Below are positions 52,920-60,191 of a DNA stretch of 64,000 bases, one piece after another. The notes below the pieces were generated by a model. That model saw nothing but the letters and a program-made list of their open reading frames with translations. It ran no database searches and was not told where the DNA came from. Numbering within the stretch: the first letter of the stretch is position 1; each line of letters starts with the position of its first letter. The translations under genes and the position numbers were made by a program. The DNA is taken from positions 179,975 through 243,974 of the forward strand of contig NZ_JABBXA010000004.1 of NCBI RefSeq assembly GCF_014161445.1, given 5' to 3'. The DNA comes from Microbispora sp. H13382 (GTDB lineage Bacteria > Actinomycetota > Actinomycetes > Streptosporangiales > Streptosporangiaceae).

Positions 52920-53633
52920 GTGATTGCGATCGACCGGATACGGATGGCCTTCACCGACCGGCACGGCGGCGTGAGCGCCGGGCCGTACGGCACGCGCAAC
53001 CTCGGCGGGGCGGTGGGGGACGACCCCGCGGCGGTCGCCGAGAACCGGGCGAAGACGGCCGCGGAGTTCGGGCTCGACCAGGTGGTGTTCATGCGCCAGG
53101 TCCACGGGACCGACGTCGCCTACGCCACAAGGCCGTTCGGGGACGACCCGCCCGCGCTGGACGGGGTGTTCACCGACCGTCCCGGGCTCGGCCTGGCGGT
53201 CCTGGTCGCCGACTGCGCGCCCGTGCTGGTGGCCGACCCGGTGGCCGGCCTGGTCGGCGGCGCGCACTCGGGACGGCCCGGCACGGAGGCGGGCGTGGTT
53301 TCCGCTTTGGTCGAGGCGATGGCGGCCCGGGGGGCCGAGCCGGGGCGGATGGTCGCGGTGATCGGGCCCTCGGCGTGCGGGCTGTGTTACGAGGTGCCGG
53401 AGGACCTGCGCGAGCGCGTGGCGGCCCGCGTGCCCGAGACCCGCTCGCGGACCCGGCACGGCACGCCCGCGCTCGACATCAGGGCGGGGATCGCGGCCCA
53501 GCTCGCCAGGGCCGGCGTGGCCGACGTCCGGCACGACGACCGCTGCACGATCGAGACCGATGACCTCTATTCCTACCGGCGGGAACAGCGCACCGGGCGC
53601 TTCGCCGGCTACGTCTGGCTCACCGCCGGCTGA
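52920..53633 (+). CDS. YfiH/YlmD (LACC1) family purine nucleoside phosphorylase/laccase-domain protein
   Basis: A 237-residue protein with the family metal ligands: His in FMRQVHGTDV, Cys in LVADCAPVL and His in GGAHSGRPG; GPSACGLCYEVPEDL is the second conserved block. Members were first called polyphenol oxidases, and more recent work shows adenosine/inosine phosphorylase and deaminase activity with zinc. The GTG start has a TACGCT box six bases upstream and no Shine-Dalgarno, so it is probably leaderless; ATG 52944 is an alternative. The gene is not in the usual ftsZ-ylmE neighbourhood. Confidence 0.88.
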   Translation: MIAIDRIRMAFTDRHGGVSAGPYGTRNLGGAVGDDPAAVAENRAKTAAEFGLDQVVFMRQVHGTDVAYATRPFGDDPPALDGVFTDRPGLGLAVLVADCAPVLVADPVAGLVGGAHSGRPGTEAGVVSALVEAMAARGAEPGRMVAVIGPSACGLCYEVPEDLRERVAARVPETRSRTRHGTPALDIRAGIAAQLARAGVADVRHDDRCTIETDDLYSYRREQRTGRFAGYVWLTAG

Positions 53634-53642
53634 GACCGCTCC

Positions 53643-53946
53643 GCGACGGCCGCCGGGCGCGGAGGACGGGCCCTACGCCAACTGGGACCGGGAGGCCGAG
53701 GCGCTGCTGGCGCTGCTCGACCGGTCGATGCCGGAACGTGTGACCGGCATCGGCCTCGACGGCTCCGGCGGCGCGACGATGCGGGTCCTGACCGTGGACG
53801 ACGTCGAGCGCGCCGCGGCCGTGGCGGCGGCGTGCGGCGGCCGGGTCGTGGTGCCGCCGGGCGACCGGCCCGAATGGGGACCGACCTGCCGCACCGCCCA
53901 CCTGCGCGACCCCGACGGCAACCTCGTCGAGCTCCAGTCCTACTGA
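53643..53946 (+). pseudogene. N-terminally truncated VOC (glyoxalase-fold) protein
   Basis: The frame carries the C-terminal three quarters of a VOC domain (LLALLDRSMPE, VLTVDDVERAAAVAAACGGR, HLRDPDGNLVELQSY) but lacks the first beta-alpha unit that normally starts the fold. The only in-frame ATG upstream (53560) lies inside the YfiH-type gene, and the intervening residues are not VOC-like. It is best explained as a remnant after a deletion that joined it to the YfiH-type gene. The 3' end overlaps the LLM gene by seven bases. A short translated product cannot be excluded. Confidence 0.65.
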
Positions 53947-54863
53947 GCGCGGCCTGCTGGCCGCCCACGCAGCGCGGCCAGCAGGCCGAGGGTCCGTGCC
54001 CGCTCGCGCTCGTCCCCGAAGGGGCTCACCAGGAGTTCGGTCGCGCCCGCCTCGGCATAGGCGCGGACGGTGCGTTCGACCGCCGACTCGTCCCCGGCGA
54101 CGACCGTCTCCTCCACTCCCGACCGGCCCTGGCGGTCCAGGATCGCCCGGTAGCTGGGCAGGTCGCTCGCGGCTCCGAGGGACTCCGCGACCCGCCGCCG
54201 TACGCCCTCGGGGTCGGCTGTCACGCTCACGATCACACCGGCCACGACGCGCGGCCGCGGCCGTCCGGCGGCCGTGGCGGCGCGGGTGACCGCCGGCGTC
54301 ACATGGTCGGCGATCGTCTCCGGGCCGGTCCAGACGGTCACCACGCCGTCGGCGAGTTCGCCGGCCATCCGCAGCATGACCGGCCCGAGGGCGGCCAGCA
54401 GGACCGGCGGCGGCTCGGCGCCGGGCACCTCGACCCGCCCCGCCGCCGTCAGCGTCTCCCCGTGGTAGTCGACCTGCTCGCCCCGCAGCAGCGGGACCAG
54501 CGCGGACAGGTACTCGCGGATGTGCCGGGCCGGTCGGTCGTACGAAAGGCCGAAGTGCTTCTCGATGAGCGGCCCGTGGCTCGGCCCGATGCCGAGCGTG
54601 AAGCGGTTGCCGCTGGCCGCCTGGGTGGTGAGCGCCTGCCCGGCGAGCGCCAGCGGATGTCTCGGGTAGGTCTGGGTCACCGCCGTGCCGACGGCGATCC
54701 CGGGCACCTCGCGGGCGGCGAGCGCCGCGAGCTGGACGGCGTCCCACGACAGGATCTGGTTGAAGTAAGCGCTGTCGAGGCCGGCCTCGGCCGCCTCACG
54801 TACCTGCCCGATCACGTCGTCCAGGCTCAGGCCGCTCCCTCCGGCGGCCACTCCGAGTTTCAT
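53940..54863 (-). CDS. LLM-class (probably F420-dependent) oxidoreductase
   Basis: A 307-residue luciferase-like TIM barrel. It has KLGVAAGGSGLSLDDVI, TAVTQTYPRHPLALAGQALT, FTLGIGPSHGPLIEKHFG and VLLAALGPVMLRMAGELADGV, the pattern of actinobacterial F420-dependent monooxygenases and reductases. The ATG has AGGAGG four bases upstream. It is divergent from a TetR gene and its promoter region holds a palindrome that is a likely operator, so expression is probably induced by a small ligand. The substrate is unknown. Confidence 0.9.
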   Translation of the reverse strand: MKLGVAAGGSGLSLDDVIGQVREAAEAGLDSAYFNQILSWDAVQLAALAAREVPGIAVGTAVTQTYPRHPLALAGQALTTQAASGNRFTLGIGPSHGPLIEKHFGLSYDRPARHIREYLSALVPLLRGEQVDYHGETLTAAGRVEVPGAEPPPVLLAALGPVMLRMAGELADGVVTVWTGPETIADHVTPAVTRAATAAGRPRPRVVAGVIVSVTADPEGVRRRVAESLGAASDLPSYRAILDRQGRSGVEETVVAGDESAVERTVRAYAEAGATELLVSPFGDERERARTLGLLAALRGRPAGRAQ

Positions 54864-54879
54864 CGTGCCTCCTAATGTG

Positions 54880-54896
54880 AACCGGAGATTCCGGTT
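54880..54896. promoter_or_regulatory. candidate TetR operator
   Basis: Perfect palindrome AACCGGA-GAT-TCCGGTT in the 87-bp gap between the divergent LLM and TetR genes. A second right-arm copy, TCCGGTT, lies at 54933-54939. It is 17 bases upstream of the LLM start, so binding should block that gene. Confidence 0.6.
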
Positions 54897-54910
54897 CCGT
54901 CTACGCACTC

Positions 54911-54916
54911 TACAAT
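54911..54916 (+). promoter_or_regulatory. candidate -10 box of the TetR gene
   Basis: TACAAT, 34 bases before the GTG. The palindrome at 54880-54896 covers the expected -35 region, so autoregulation is likely. Confidence 0.45.
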
Positions 54917-54950
54917 AAGGTGAATTCTGAATTCCGGTTGGGGGAGACCT

Positions 54951-55499
54951 GTGCGAGCCGACGCCCGGCGCAACCGCGCGCTCATCGTGGACGCGGCCGT
55001 CGACCTGTTCACGGCCCGGGGCCCGGAGGCCTCGATGGAGGAGATCGCGCAGGCGGCCGGGCTCGGCGTGGGTACGCTCTACCGTCACTTCCCGGACCGG
55101 CGGGCGTTGCTGGAGGAGATCGCGGCCGGCGCGCTTCGGACCCTGATCGAGGCCGCGCGGGATCACGCCGCCCGCCCGGTGAGCCGGTGGGACGCGCTGC
55201 TGGCGTGCGTCCGGCGCGGCGCCGACCTGCCGCTGGCTCTGACCAAGTCGTTGTCGGACGGTGCCGAGGCCCACCCGGAGCTGGGCCCGCTCGTACGCGA
55301 CCTCGACGCCACGCTCGAAGACCTTGCCGCGGGAGCCCAGCGGGAGGGTGCCGTCCGCGGCGACATCACCCCGCGCGAGGTCGTCGAGCTGCTCAGCGTC
55401 GCCGTGTGCCGCCCCGGAGCCCGGCCGGACGACGCGCTGACCACCGTCATCCTCGACGGACTCGCCCCACGGGCGGCCTCGCGCGGGGCCGGGACCTGA
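54951..55499 (+). CDS. TetR-family transcriptional regulator
   Basis: A 182-residue TetR protein. The N-terminal helix-turn-helix is intact (AVDLFTARGPEASMEEIAQA then GLGVGTLYRHFPDRRALLEE). The C-terminal ligand domain matches the small TetR_C group with an LTKSLSDGAEAHPELGPL helix. The GTG is preceded by GGGGGAGA. It is divergent from the LLM oxidoreductase with a palindrome between, the usual layout for a local repressor. Confidence 0.93.
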   Translation: MRADARRNRALIVDAAVDLFTARGPEASMEEIAQAAGLGVGTLYRHFPDRRALLEEIAAGALRTLIEAARDHAARPVSRWDALLACVRRGADLPLALTKSLSDGAEAHPELGPLVRDLDATLEDLAAGAQREGAVRGDITPREVVELLSVAVCRPGARPDDALTTVILDGLAPRAASRGAGT

Positions 55500-55665
55500 C
55501 TGACGCTCGAGGCGACCGGCGCCGGGCTTGCGGGCGACTTGCAGCGGTTGCGGAAAGCCTGCGGCAAGGGGCGTGCAGGCGAGCGGGCCTATCACTGAGG
55601 TGTACCGACCCGGCGGCGACGGCCAGACCGGGAAGCACCCTCACCCGCACCTTCAGGAGACAGTC

Positions 55666-56388
55666 ATGAAGCGCACCCTGCTCGGTCTGGCCGCCGCCGC
55701 GATCTCCGGTCTGGCCGTCACGGTCCCCGTCACCCTCACGGCCGGGCCGGCCTCCGCGAGCGGCGACTACGGCCCGGACACCTGCATCGAGGGCTACGTC
55801 TGGCGCGAGGCCGGTCCCGGCGACCACGTCTGCGTGACCTCCGCGACCCGCACCCGGACCCTCGCCGACAACGCCGCCAAGGCGTCCCGCTGGACCTCCG
55901 GCCCGTTCGGCCCGCACACCTGCACGACCGGCTACGTGTGGCGTGAGGCGTTCACCGGCGACGACGTGTGCGTCACCCCCGCCGTCCGCGCGCAGGCCAA
56001 GCTCGACAACGGCAAGGCGGCCGAGCGCAAGGTCTCGGCCAGGCTGTGGATCACCCGCTACACCGTCCCGCCGGTGGACAACGGCGACGGCACCTCCACC
56101 AGCACCTCCGTCGACGACATCCCGCGCCTCAAGATCAACGGCGACCACTTCAACCTCGGCCAGGTCAGGCTCTACATCCGCTACACCAGCGGCAAGCTCT
56201 ACTGGAGCGGCACGGTGACCGCGAGCGCGCACAGCGGGTACGTCGCCGGGAGCTTCGGCAAGAAGACCGGCGTGTTCGACTGCGCCTTCGGGGGCAAGCC
56301 GGCCAACGCCTACGCCCAGGCGCAGGACGTCATCTCCGGCCGCTGGTCGGCCAAGGTCCCCGTACGCGTCGGCTGCGCCGTCCTCTGA
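55666..56388 (+). CDS. secreted protein with two Cys-containing repeats
   Basis: A 240-residue protein with a clear Sec signal (MKRTLLGLAAAAISGLAVTV ... ending near ASASG). The mature part begins with two tandem repeats of about 48 residues, each GP-x-TC-x2-GYVWREA-x3-D-x-VCVT, in which the Cys pair probably forms a disulfide. A C-terminal domain of about 130 residues is strand-rich with two further Cys. The repeat type is common in exported actinobacterial proteins and has no assigned role that I know. CAGGAGA is five bases before the ATG. Confidence 0.85.
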   Translation: MKRTLLGLAAAAISGLAVTVPVTLTAGPASASGDYGPDTCIEGYVWREAGPGDHVCVTSATRTRTLADNAAKASRWTSGPFGPHTCTTGYVWREAFTGDDVCVTPAVRAQAKLDNGKAAERKVSARLWITRYTVPPVDNGDGTSTSTSVDDIPRLKINGDHFNLGQVRLYIRYTSGKLYWSGTVTASAHSGYVAGSFGKKTGVFDCAFGGKPANAYAQAQDVISGRWSAKVPVRVGCAVL

Positions 56389-56425
56389 CTCCGAGGGCAG
56401 GAAACTTCCCATAACCGGCGAACAC

Positions 56426-56455
56426 GGAGGACCGGCCCGGTCGGTCCGGTCCTCC
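56426..56455 (+). terminator. terminator of the secreted-protein gene
   Basis: Perfect 10-bp stem GGAGGACCGG/CCGGTCCTCC with a 10-nt loop, 37 bases past the stop. Confidence 0.8.
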
Positions 56456-56548
56456 GGCGCGTCTCGGGAGCGCCGCGGCCGGGGTCAGGGGATCTTCTGG
56501 TAGGCCTGGCGTTCCAATCGTCGTGATCGGGGTAGTCGGTGGGCCGGC

Positions 56549-56596
56549 GGGGACCCACCGGAGGCCGGCCCGCGACCCGGCCTCCGGCGGGTCCCC
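56549..56596 (+). other. long hairpin just upstream of the yihY-type gene
   Basis: Twenty-base arms (56549-56568 and 56577-56596) pair with one A-C mismatch around an 8-nt loop. The 3' arm ends 26 bases before the YihY ATG and about 13 before its GAGGG ribosome site, so it may lie in the 5' leader. It could be a terminator for upstream transcription or a structure affecting translation. Confidence 0.6.
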
Positions 56597-56622
56597 ACCC
56601 CCCCGACCTGTGAGGGACTGAC

Positions 56623-57627
56623 ATGGGAACCGCGACCCCGGTGCCGGAGACCAGGAGCATGAGCGGCGACGAGCTGTCGGCCGACGACGCCTACGCCGCC
56701 ATACGACGGTACGGCGGCTGGCACCTCATCCGTGACGCGTACGTCCGGTTCAGATACGGCGACGGCGTGAGCAACGCCCGCGCCCTCGCCTTCCAGACCT
56801 GCCTCGCGATCATCCCGGGAGCGATCGCCGTCGTGGGCCTGAGCTCGGTGCTGAACCAGGAACGACTCGGCCGGCTTCTGGAGCTCACCCTGCGGCGGCT
56901 CACCCCCGGCGCGGGCTCGCAGGTGATCCAGGAGACGCTCAGCCAGAGCCACCACGCCTCGGGCGCGGGAGGGAAGCTGGCGCTGTGGCTCGGTCTGCTG
57001 ACCGCGCTGGTGTCACTGACCACCGCCATGGGCCAGTTCGAACGCGGAGCCAACCGCATCTACGGCATCGAGCGCGACCGCCCCTTCGCCGCCAAGTACG
57101 GAAGGGCGCTGCTGATGGCCGTCACGGCGGGCCTGCTCATGAGCATCGGGTTCGTCATCCTGGTCGGCGGCGGCGCGGTCGGCGAGGCCGCGGCGCACGC
57201 CTACGGCTGGAGCGACACGACCGAGCGGCTGTGGGGCTGGCTGCGGTGGCCGATCGGCTTCCTGCTGGCCGTCCTGTCGATCTCGGTGCTGTTCCGCTCC
57301 TCGCCCCGGCGCAAGCAGCCGGGCCACACCTGGCTCGCGGTCGGGGCTACGGTCGCCGTGCTGCTGTGGACGCTGTTCACCTGGCTGCTCGCGCTCTACA
57401 CGGCCGGCAGCGGCACGTTCGGCGCGACGTACGGACCGCTCACGGCGATCGTGGCGTTGCTGCTGTGGTCGTTCCTCAGCTCGATGGCGCTCTTCCTCGG
57501 CCTGGCCTTCTCGGCGCAGCTGGAGGCCTGCCGCGCGGGGCGCGGCGAACCGGCGGAACCCGACCCCGGCCCCGCCCCGGCCCCGGCCGCGGCGCGAGAG
57601 CACCAGCCCGTCGGGAGCGGCCGATGA
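56623..57627 (+). CDS. YihY/BrkB-family inner membrane protein
   Basis: A 334-residue membrane protein with the YihY pattern: AYVRFRYGDGVSNARALAFQTCLAIIP at the first helix, a large loop, then TALVSLTTAMGQFERGANRIYGIE and further TM segments at about 165-190, 205-225, 245-265 and 270-295 (YGPLTAIVALLLWSFLSS). The C-terminal tail is Pro/Ala-rich and cytoplasmic. Members are sometimes named ribonuclease BN in error; their true role is unknown. The stop overlaps the following PAP2 gene by four bases (ATGA). Confidence 0.9.
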   Translation: MGTATPVPETRSMSGDELSADDAYAAIRRYGGWHLIRDAYVRFRYGDGVSNARALAFQTCLAIIPGAIAVVGLSSVLNQERLGRLLELTLRRLTPGAGSQVIQETLSQSHHASGAGGKLALWLGLLTALVSLTTAMGQFERGANRIYGIERDRPFAAKYGRALLMAVTAGLLMSIGFVILVGGGAVGEAAAHAYGWSDTTERLWGWLRWPIGFLLAVLSISVLFRSSPRRKQPGHTWLAVGATVAVLLWTLFTWLLALYTAGSGTFGATYGPLTAIVALLLWSFLSSMALFLGLAFSAQLEACRAGRGEPAEPDPGPAPAPAAAREHQPVGSGR

Positions 57628-58397
57628 GCTGGTGGCGCAGGCGGTTCGACCCCCAGCACGGACTCGGTCTGCGGCTGACGGTGGCGGTGGCGGCGGTGAC
57701 GCTGATCGGGGTGCCGTTCACGGTGCTGCTGGTCTTCGTCAAGACCTCCTTCGGCCCGCTCACCGAGATCGACGAGGGCGCCGCGCGGGACCTGCACGTC
57801 TACGCGGTCGGCAACCCGGGCTTCGCCCGGCTGATGGAACTCGTCAGCGACGTCTTCGCGCCGCTGACGTGGCGGATCGCGGTCGGCGCCGCGGTCGCCT
57901 GGCTGGTCTGGCGCCGCGCCTACCACCTGGCCCTGTGGGCGGCCACCACGCTCACGGTCGGCGGACTGCTCGGCCTCGCCCTGAAGGTCGTCGTCGCGCG
58001 GGCCCGGCCCAGCCTGCCCGACCCCGTCGCCATCGCTCCCGGCGCGTCGTTCCCCTCGGGACACACGGTCAACGCCACGCTCGGGGCCGGGATCCTGCTG
58101 CTGCTCGTCCTGCCCCTCGTACGCGAGCGGGGGCGCGCGCTCGCCTGGGCGCTCGCCGTGCTGATCCCGCTGGCGGTCGGCTTCAGCCGGATCGCGCTCG
58201 GCGTGCACTGGTTCAGCGACGTGGCGGCGGGCCTGGTGTTCGGCGTGGCCGTGGTGGCCGCCACGGCCGCCGCGTTCGAGACCTGGCGCCGGCGGGACGT
58301 GGGCCGCCGCCCGGCCCAGCCGTTACGCGAGGGCGTCGGGCCGGAGGCGAAGAGGGAAATCACCCCCCAAGGAGGACGAATTGGCCACCGTTCGTGA
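57624..58397 (+). CDS. PAP2-family membrane phosphatase, copy 1
   Basis: A 257-residue six-helix PAP2 phosphatase. The three active-site motifs are intact: KVVVARARP, FPSGHTVNA and SRIALGVHWFSDV, with Arg, His and His in their usual places. Such enzymes dephosphorylate phosphatidate, undecaprenyl or other lipid pyrophosphates at the membrane outer face. It is translationally coupled to the YihY gene (ATGA) and overlaps the second PAP2 gene by 17 bases. Confidence 0.92.
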   Translation: MSWWRRRFDPQHGLGLRLTVAVAAVTLIGVPFTVLLVFVKTSFGPLTEIDEGAARDLHVYAVGNPGFARLMELVSDVFAPLTWRIAVGAAVAWLVWRRAYHLALWAATTLTVGGLLGLALKVVVARARPSLPDPVAIAPGASFPSGHTVNATLGAGILLLLVLPLVRERGRALAWALAVLIPLAVGFSRIALGVHWFSDVAAGLVFGVAVVAATAAAFETWRRRDVGRRPAQPLREGVGPEAKREITPQGGRIGHRS

Positions 58398-59145
58398 ACG
58401 TCCGGCCCGCGGCGGACGGGAGCCGTCCGCCGCGCCCCCTCACGGAGTCGCCGCGGAGGCGGGCCGGCGGATCCTGCTCCCGCTTGCGCTCATGGCGTTG
58501 GTGACCCTCGGGCTCGGCCTGCTGATCACCAAGGTCATGGAGCACTCGACGCTCGTCGCGCAGGACGAGGCGGTCAGCCGCGAGATCGCTCAGGAGCGCA
58601 CACCGTTCTGGAACGAGGTGACCCACTACGCCTCGATGCTGTCCGACACCCCCGTGATCATCGTGGTGACGGCGATCATGGCAGTGCTCTTCCGGCTCGT
58701 CTACCGGCGCTGGCGGGAGTCGGTCTTCCTGGTGGCCGCCGTCTGCGCCCAGTCGGCGATCTTCCTGCTCGCGACCGTGTTCGCGCAGCGGGCCCGCCCG
58801 CACGTGCCGCACCTCGACCCCGCGCCGCCGACGTCCAGCTATCCGTCGGGGCACACCAGCGCCGCCGTGGCGTTCTACTGCGGCACCGCGCTCGTCCTGA
58901 CGCTGCACACGCACCGCCACACGATCCTGAAGGCGCTGTGGTGGCTGCTCGGCGCGGGCGCGGCCCTGGCGGTCGGCCTTTCGCGGCTCTACCGGGGCAT
59001 GCACCATCTGACGGACGTGAGCTGGGGCTACGTGCTCGGGATCTTCTGCGTGGTCGTGCTCGCCCAGGCCCTGCTGCTGCGGCCGCTCACGGCGTCGCGA
59101 CGCGCCGCTTCGAGGCGGGCCGTACGCGGCGCCGCGCGGGCCTGA
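58381..59145 (+). CDS. PAP2-family membrane phosphatase, copy 2
   Basis: A 254-residue second PAP2 protein, only distantly like the first. Motifs are AQRARPHVPHLD, SYPSGHTSAA and SRLYRGMHHLTDVSWG. The start is TTG with AAGGAGG five bases upstream, one of the best ribosome sites here, and it overlaps the first PAP2 gene by 17 bases. Three genes in a row (YihY, PAP2, PAP2) suggest a membrane-lipid or lipid-carrier recycling unit. The last 20 residues are Arg/Ala-rich. Confidence 0.92.
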   Translation: MATVRERPARGGREPSAAPPHGVAAEAGRRILLPLALMALVTLGLGLLITKVMEHSTLVAQDEAVSREIAQERTPFWNEVTHYASMLSDTPVIIVVTAIMAVLFRLVYRRWRESVFLVAAVCAQSAIFLLATVFAQRARPHVPHLDPAPPTSSYPSGHTSAAVAFYCGTALVLTLHTHRHTILKALWWLLGAGAALAVGLSRLYRGMHHLTDVSWGYVLGIFCVVVLAQALLLRPLTASRRAASRRAVRGAARA

Positions 59146-59167
59146 CCGGCTCCCACCTCCGGGCTCG

Positions 59168-59195
59168 ACCGGCTCCCGCCGATGGGGGAGCCGGT
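59168..59195. terminator. hairpin between the PAP2 and the convergent conserved gene
   Basis: Perfect 10-bp stem ACCGGCTCCC/GGGAGCCGGT with an 8-nt loop, lying 23 bases after the second PAP2 stop and 12 before the stop of the gene on the other strand. Confidence 0.75.
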
Positions 59196-59206
59196 GGCCG
59201 GGGCGG

Positions 59207-60004
59207 TCAGGCCGACACGCCGGTGAGGCGGCAGGCGTCCGCCCAGCGAGCGGGGTCGACCGTGGCCGGAGCCGGTTCGGCGGCGGTCCCCGTGCCGGCC
59301 CCGGAGGCGCTGCCCACGATGGTTCCGGCTGTGCTTCCGGCGGCGGTTTCGGCGCTGGTTTCGGCGCTGATTTCGGCGGCGGGGCGCAACAGGGCCCAGC
59401 AGTCGTCGATCGCGTCGGCCAGCAGATCCCGCAGCAGCGGATCGGGGTCGGGCACGCACGCCTGGGCGATGCCCCGGACCGCGAGCTGCACGGTGTTCGG
59501 CGCGGCGTACCTGCGGAAGCCCTTGGGTGAGACCCGTACGCCGCGCCCGAAGGTGTAGGCCCAGCGGGTGGCGTCCGGCACCTGGGCCAGCGCCTGCCTG
59601 CTGCGCTCGCTCAGGTCGCGGACCGGGCGGCCCTCCAGTTCGGCGAGCACGTGCTCGCCCGAAAGGATCGAGACCGCCATCGCGAGCTGGCGCTCGTGCG
59701 CGACGACCGGCAGCGCGGCCCTGGCCGAGCACAGGGCGATCCGCGCGTCGAGGCGCGGATCGTCTCCCGTCAGCCCGATCACCGACGGGATCAGCTCGGC
59801 CAGCCGGGGCCGGGCGGCGTCGGAGGTGTGGTCGTTGACGAGCCGGGCGAGCCCGGCGAGCAGCGGGTGCGTGCACGACGGGTGGTCGCTCCACCGCTCA
59901 CCTGCGAGGTAGGACGCGAACTCCATGAAGCAGGCGCCCTTGCTGGGATTGCGATGCTTGCCACGAGACAGCATGGGCATCGCTGGGGGCATGTGACCGT
60001 GCAC
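59207..60004 (-). CDS. conserved actinobacterial protein of unknown function
   Basis: A 265-residue soluble protein. The N-terminal stretch LSRGKHRNPSKGACFMEFAS then YLAGERWSDHPSCTHPLL is strongly conserved among actinobacteria in my recollection, but I know no function. The middle is helical (LVNDHTSDAARPRLAELIPS); the last 60 residues are a Thr/Ala/Gly low-complexity segment and a short end motif (RWADACRLTGVSA). GTG 60004 is used because GGAG lies six bases upstream; ATGs at 59992, 59980 and 59974 are alternatives. It has no operon partner. Confidence 0.75.
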   Translation of the reverse strand: MHGHMPPAMPMLSRGKHRNPSKGACFMEFASYLAGERWSDHPSCTHPLLAGLARLVNDHTSDAARPRLAELIPSVIGLTGDDPRLDARIALCSARAALPVVAHERQLAMAVSILSGEHVLAELEGRPVRDLSERSRQALAQVPDATRWAYTFGRGVRVSPKGFRRYAAPNTVQLAVRGIAQACVPDPDPLLRDLLADAIDDCWALLRPAAEISAETSAETAAGSTAGTIVGSASGAGTGTAAEPAPATVDPARWADACRLTGVSA

Positions 60005-60151
60005 GAGCTACTCCACGCTAAATCGCCTATGGTGTCCCTTTCAGTGTGCGCCCGGTACGAGGCATTGAGAAGAACCCTTACTCCGACTTGTCCTCCGTAT
60101 GGCGGAACACCAGTGGCGGCCGTACGAATCCGTCGCCGGCGCGCGGTGCGG

Positions 60152-60191
60152 ACGTCGCGGGGATCTCAGGAACGTCGCGGGGATCTCAGGA
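60152..60191. repeat. 20-bp direct repeat, two copies
   Basis: ACGTCGCGGGGATCTCAGGA occurs twice in tandem; the second copy covers the stop codon of the serine hydrolase gene. Probably a recent duplication. Confidence 0.9.
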
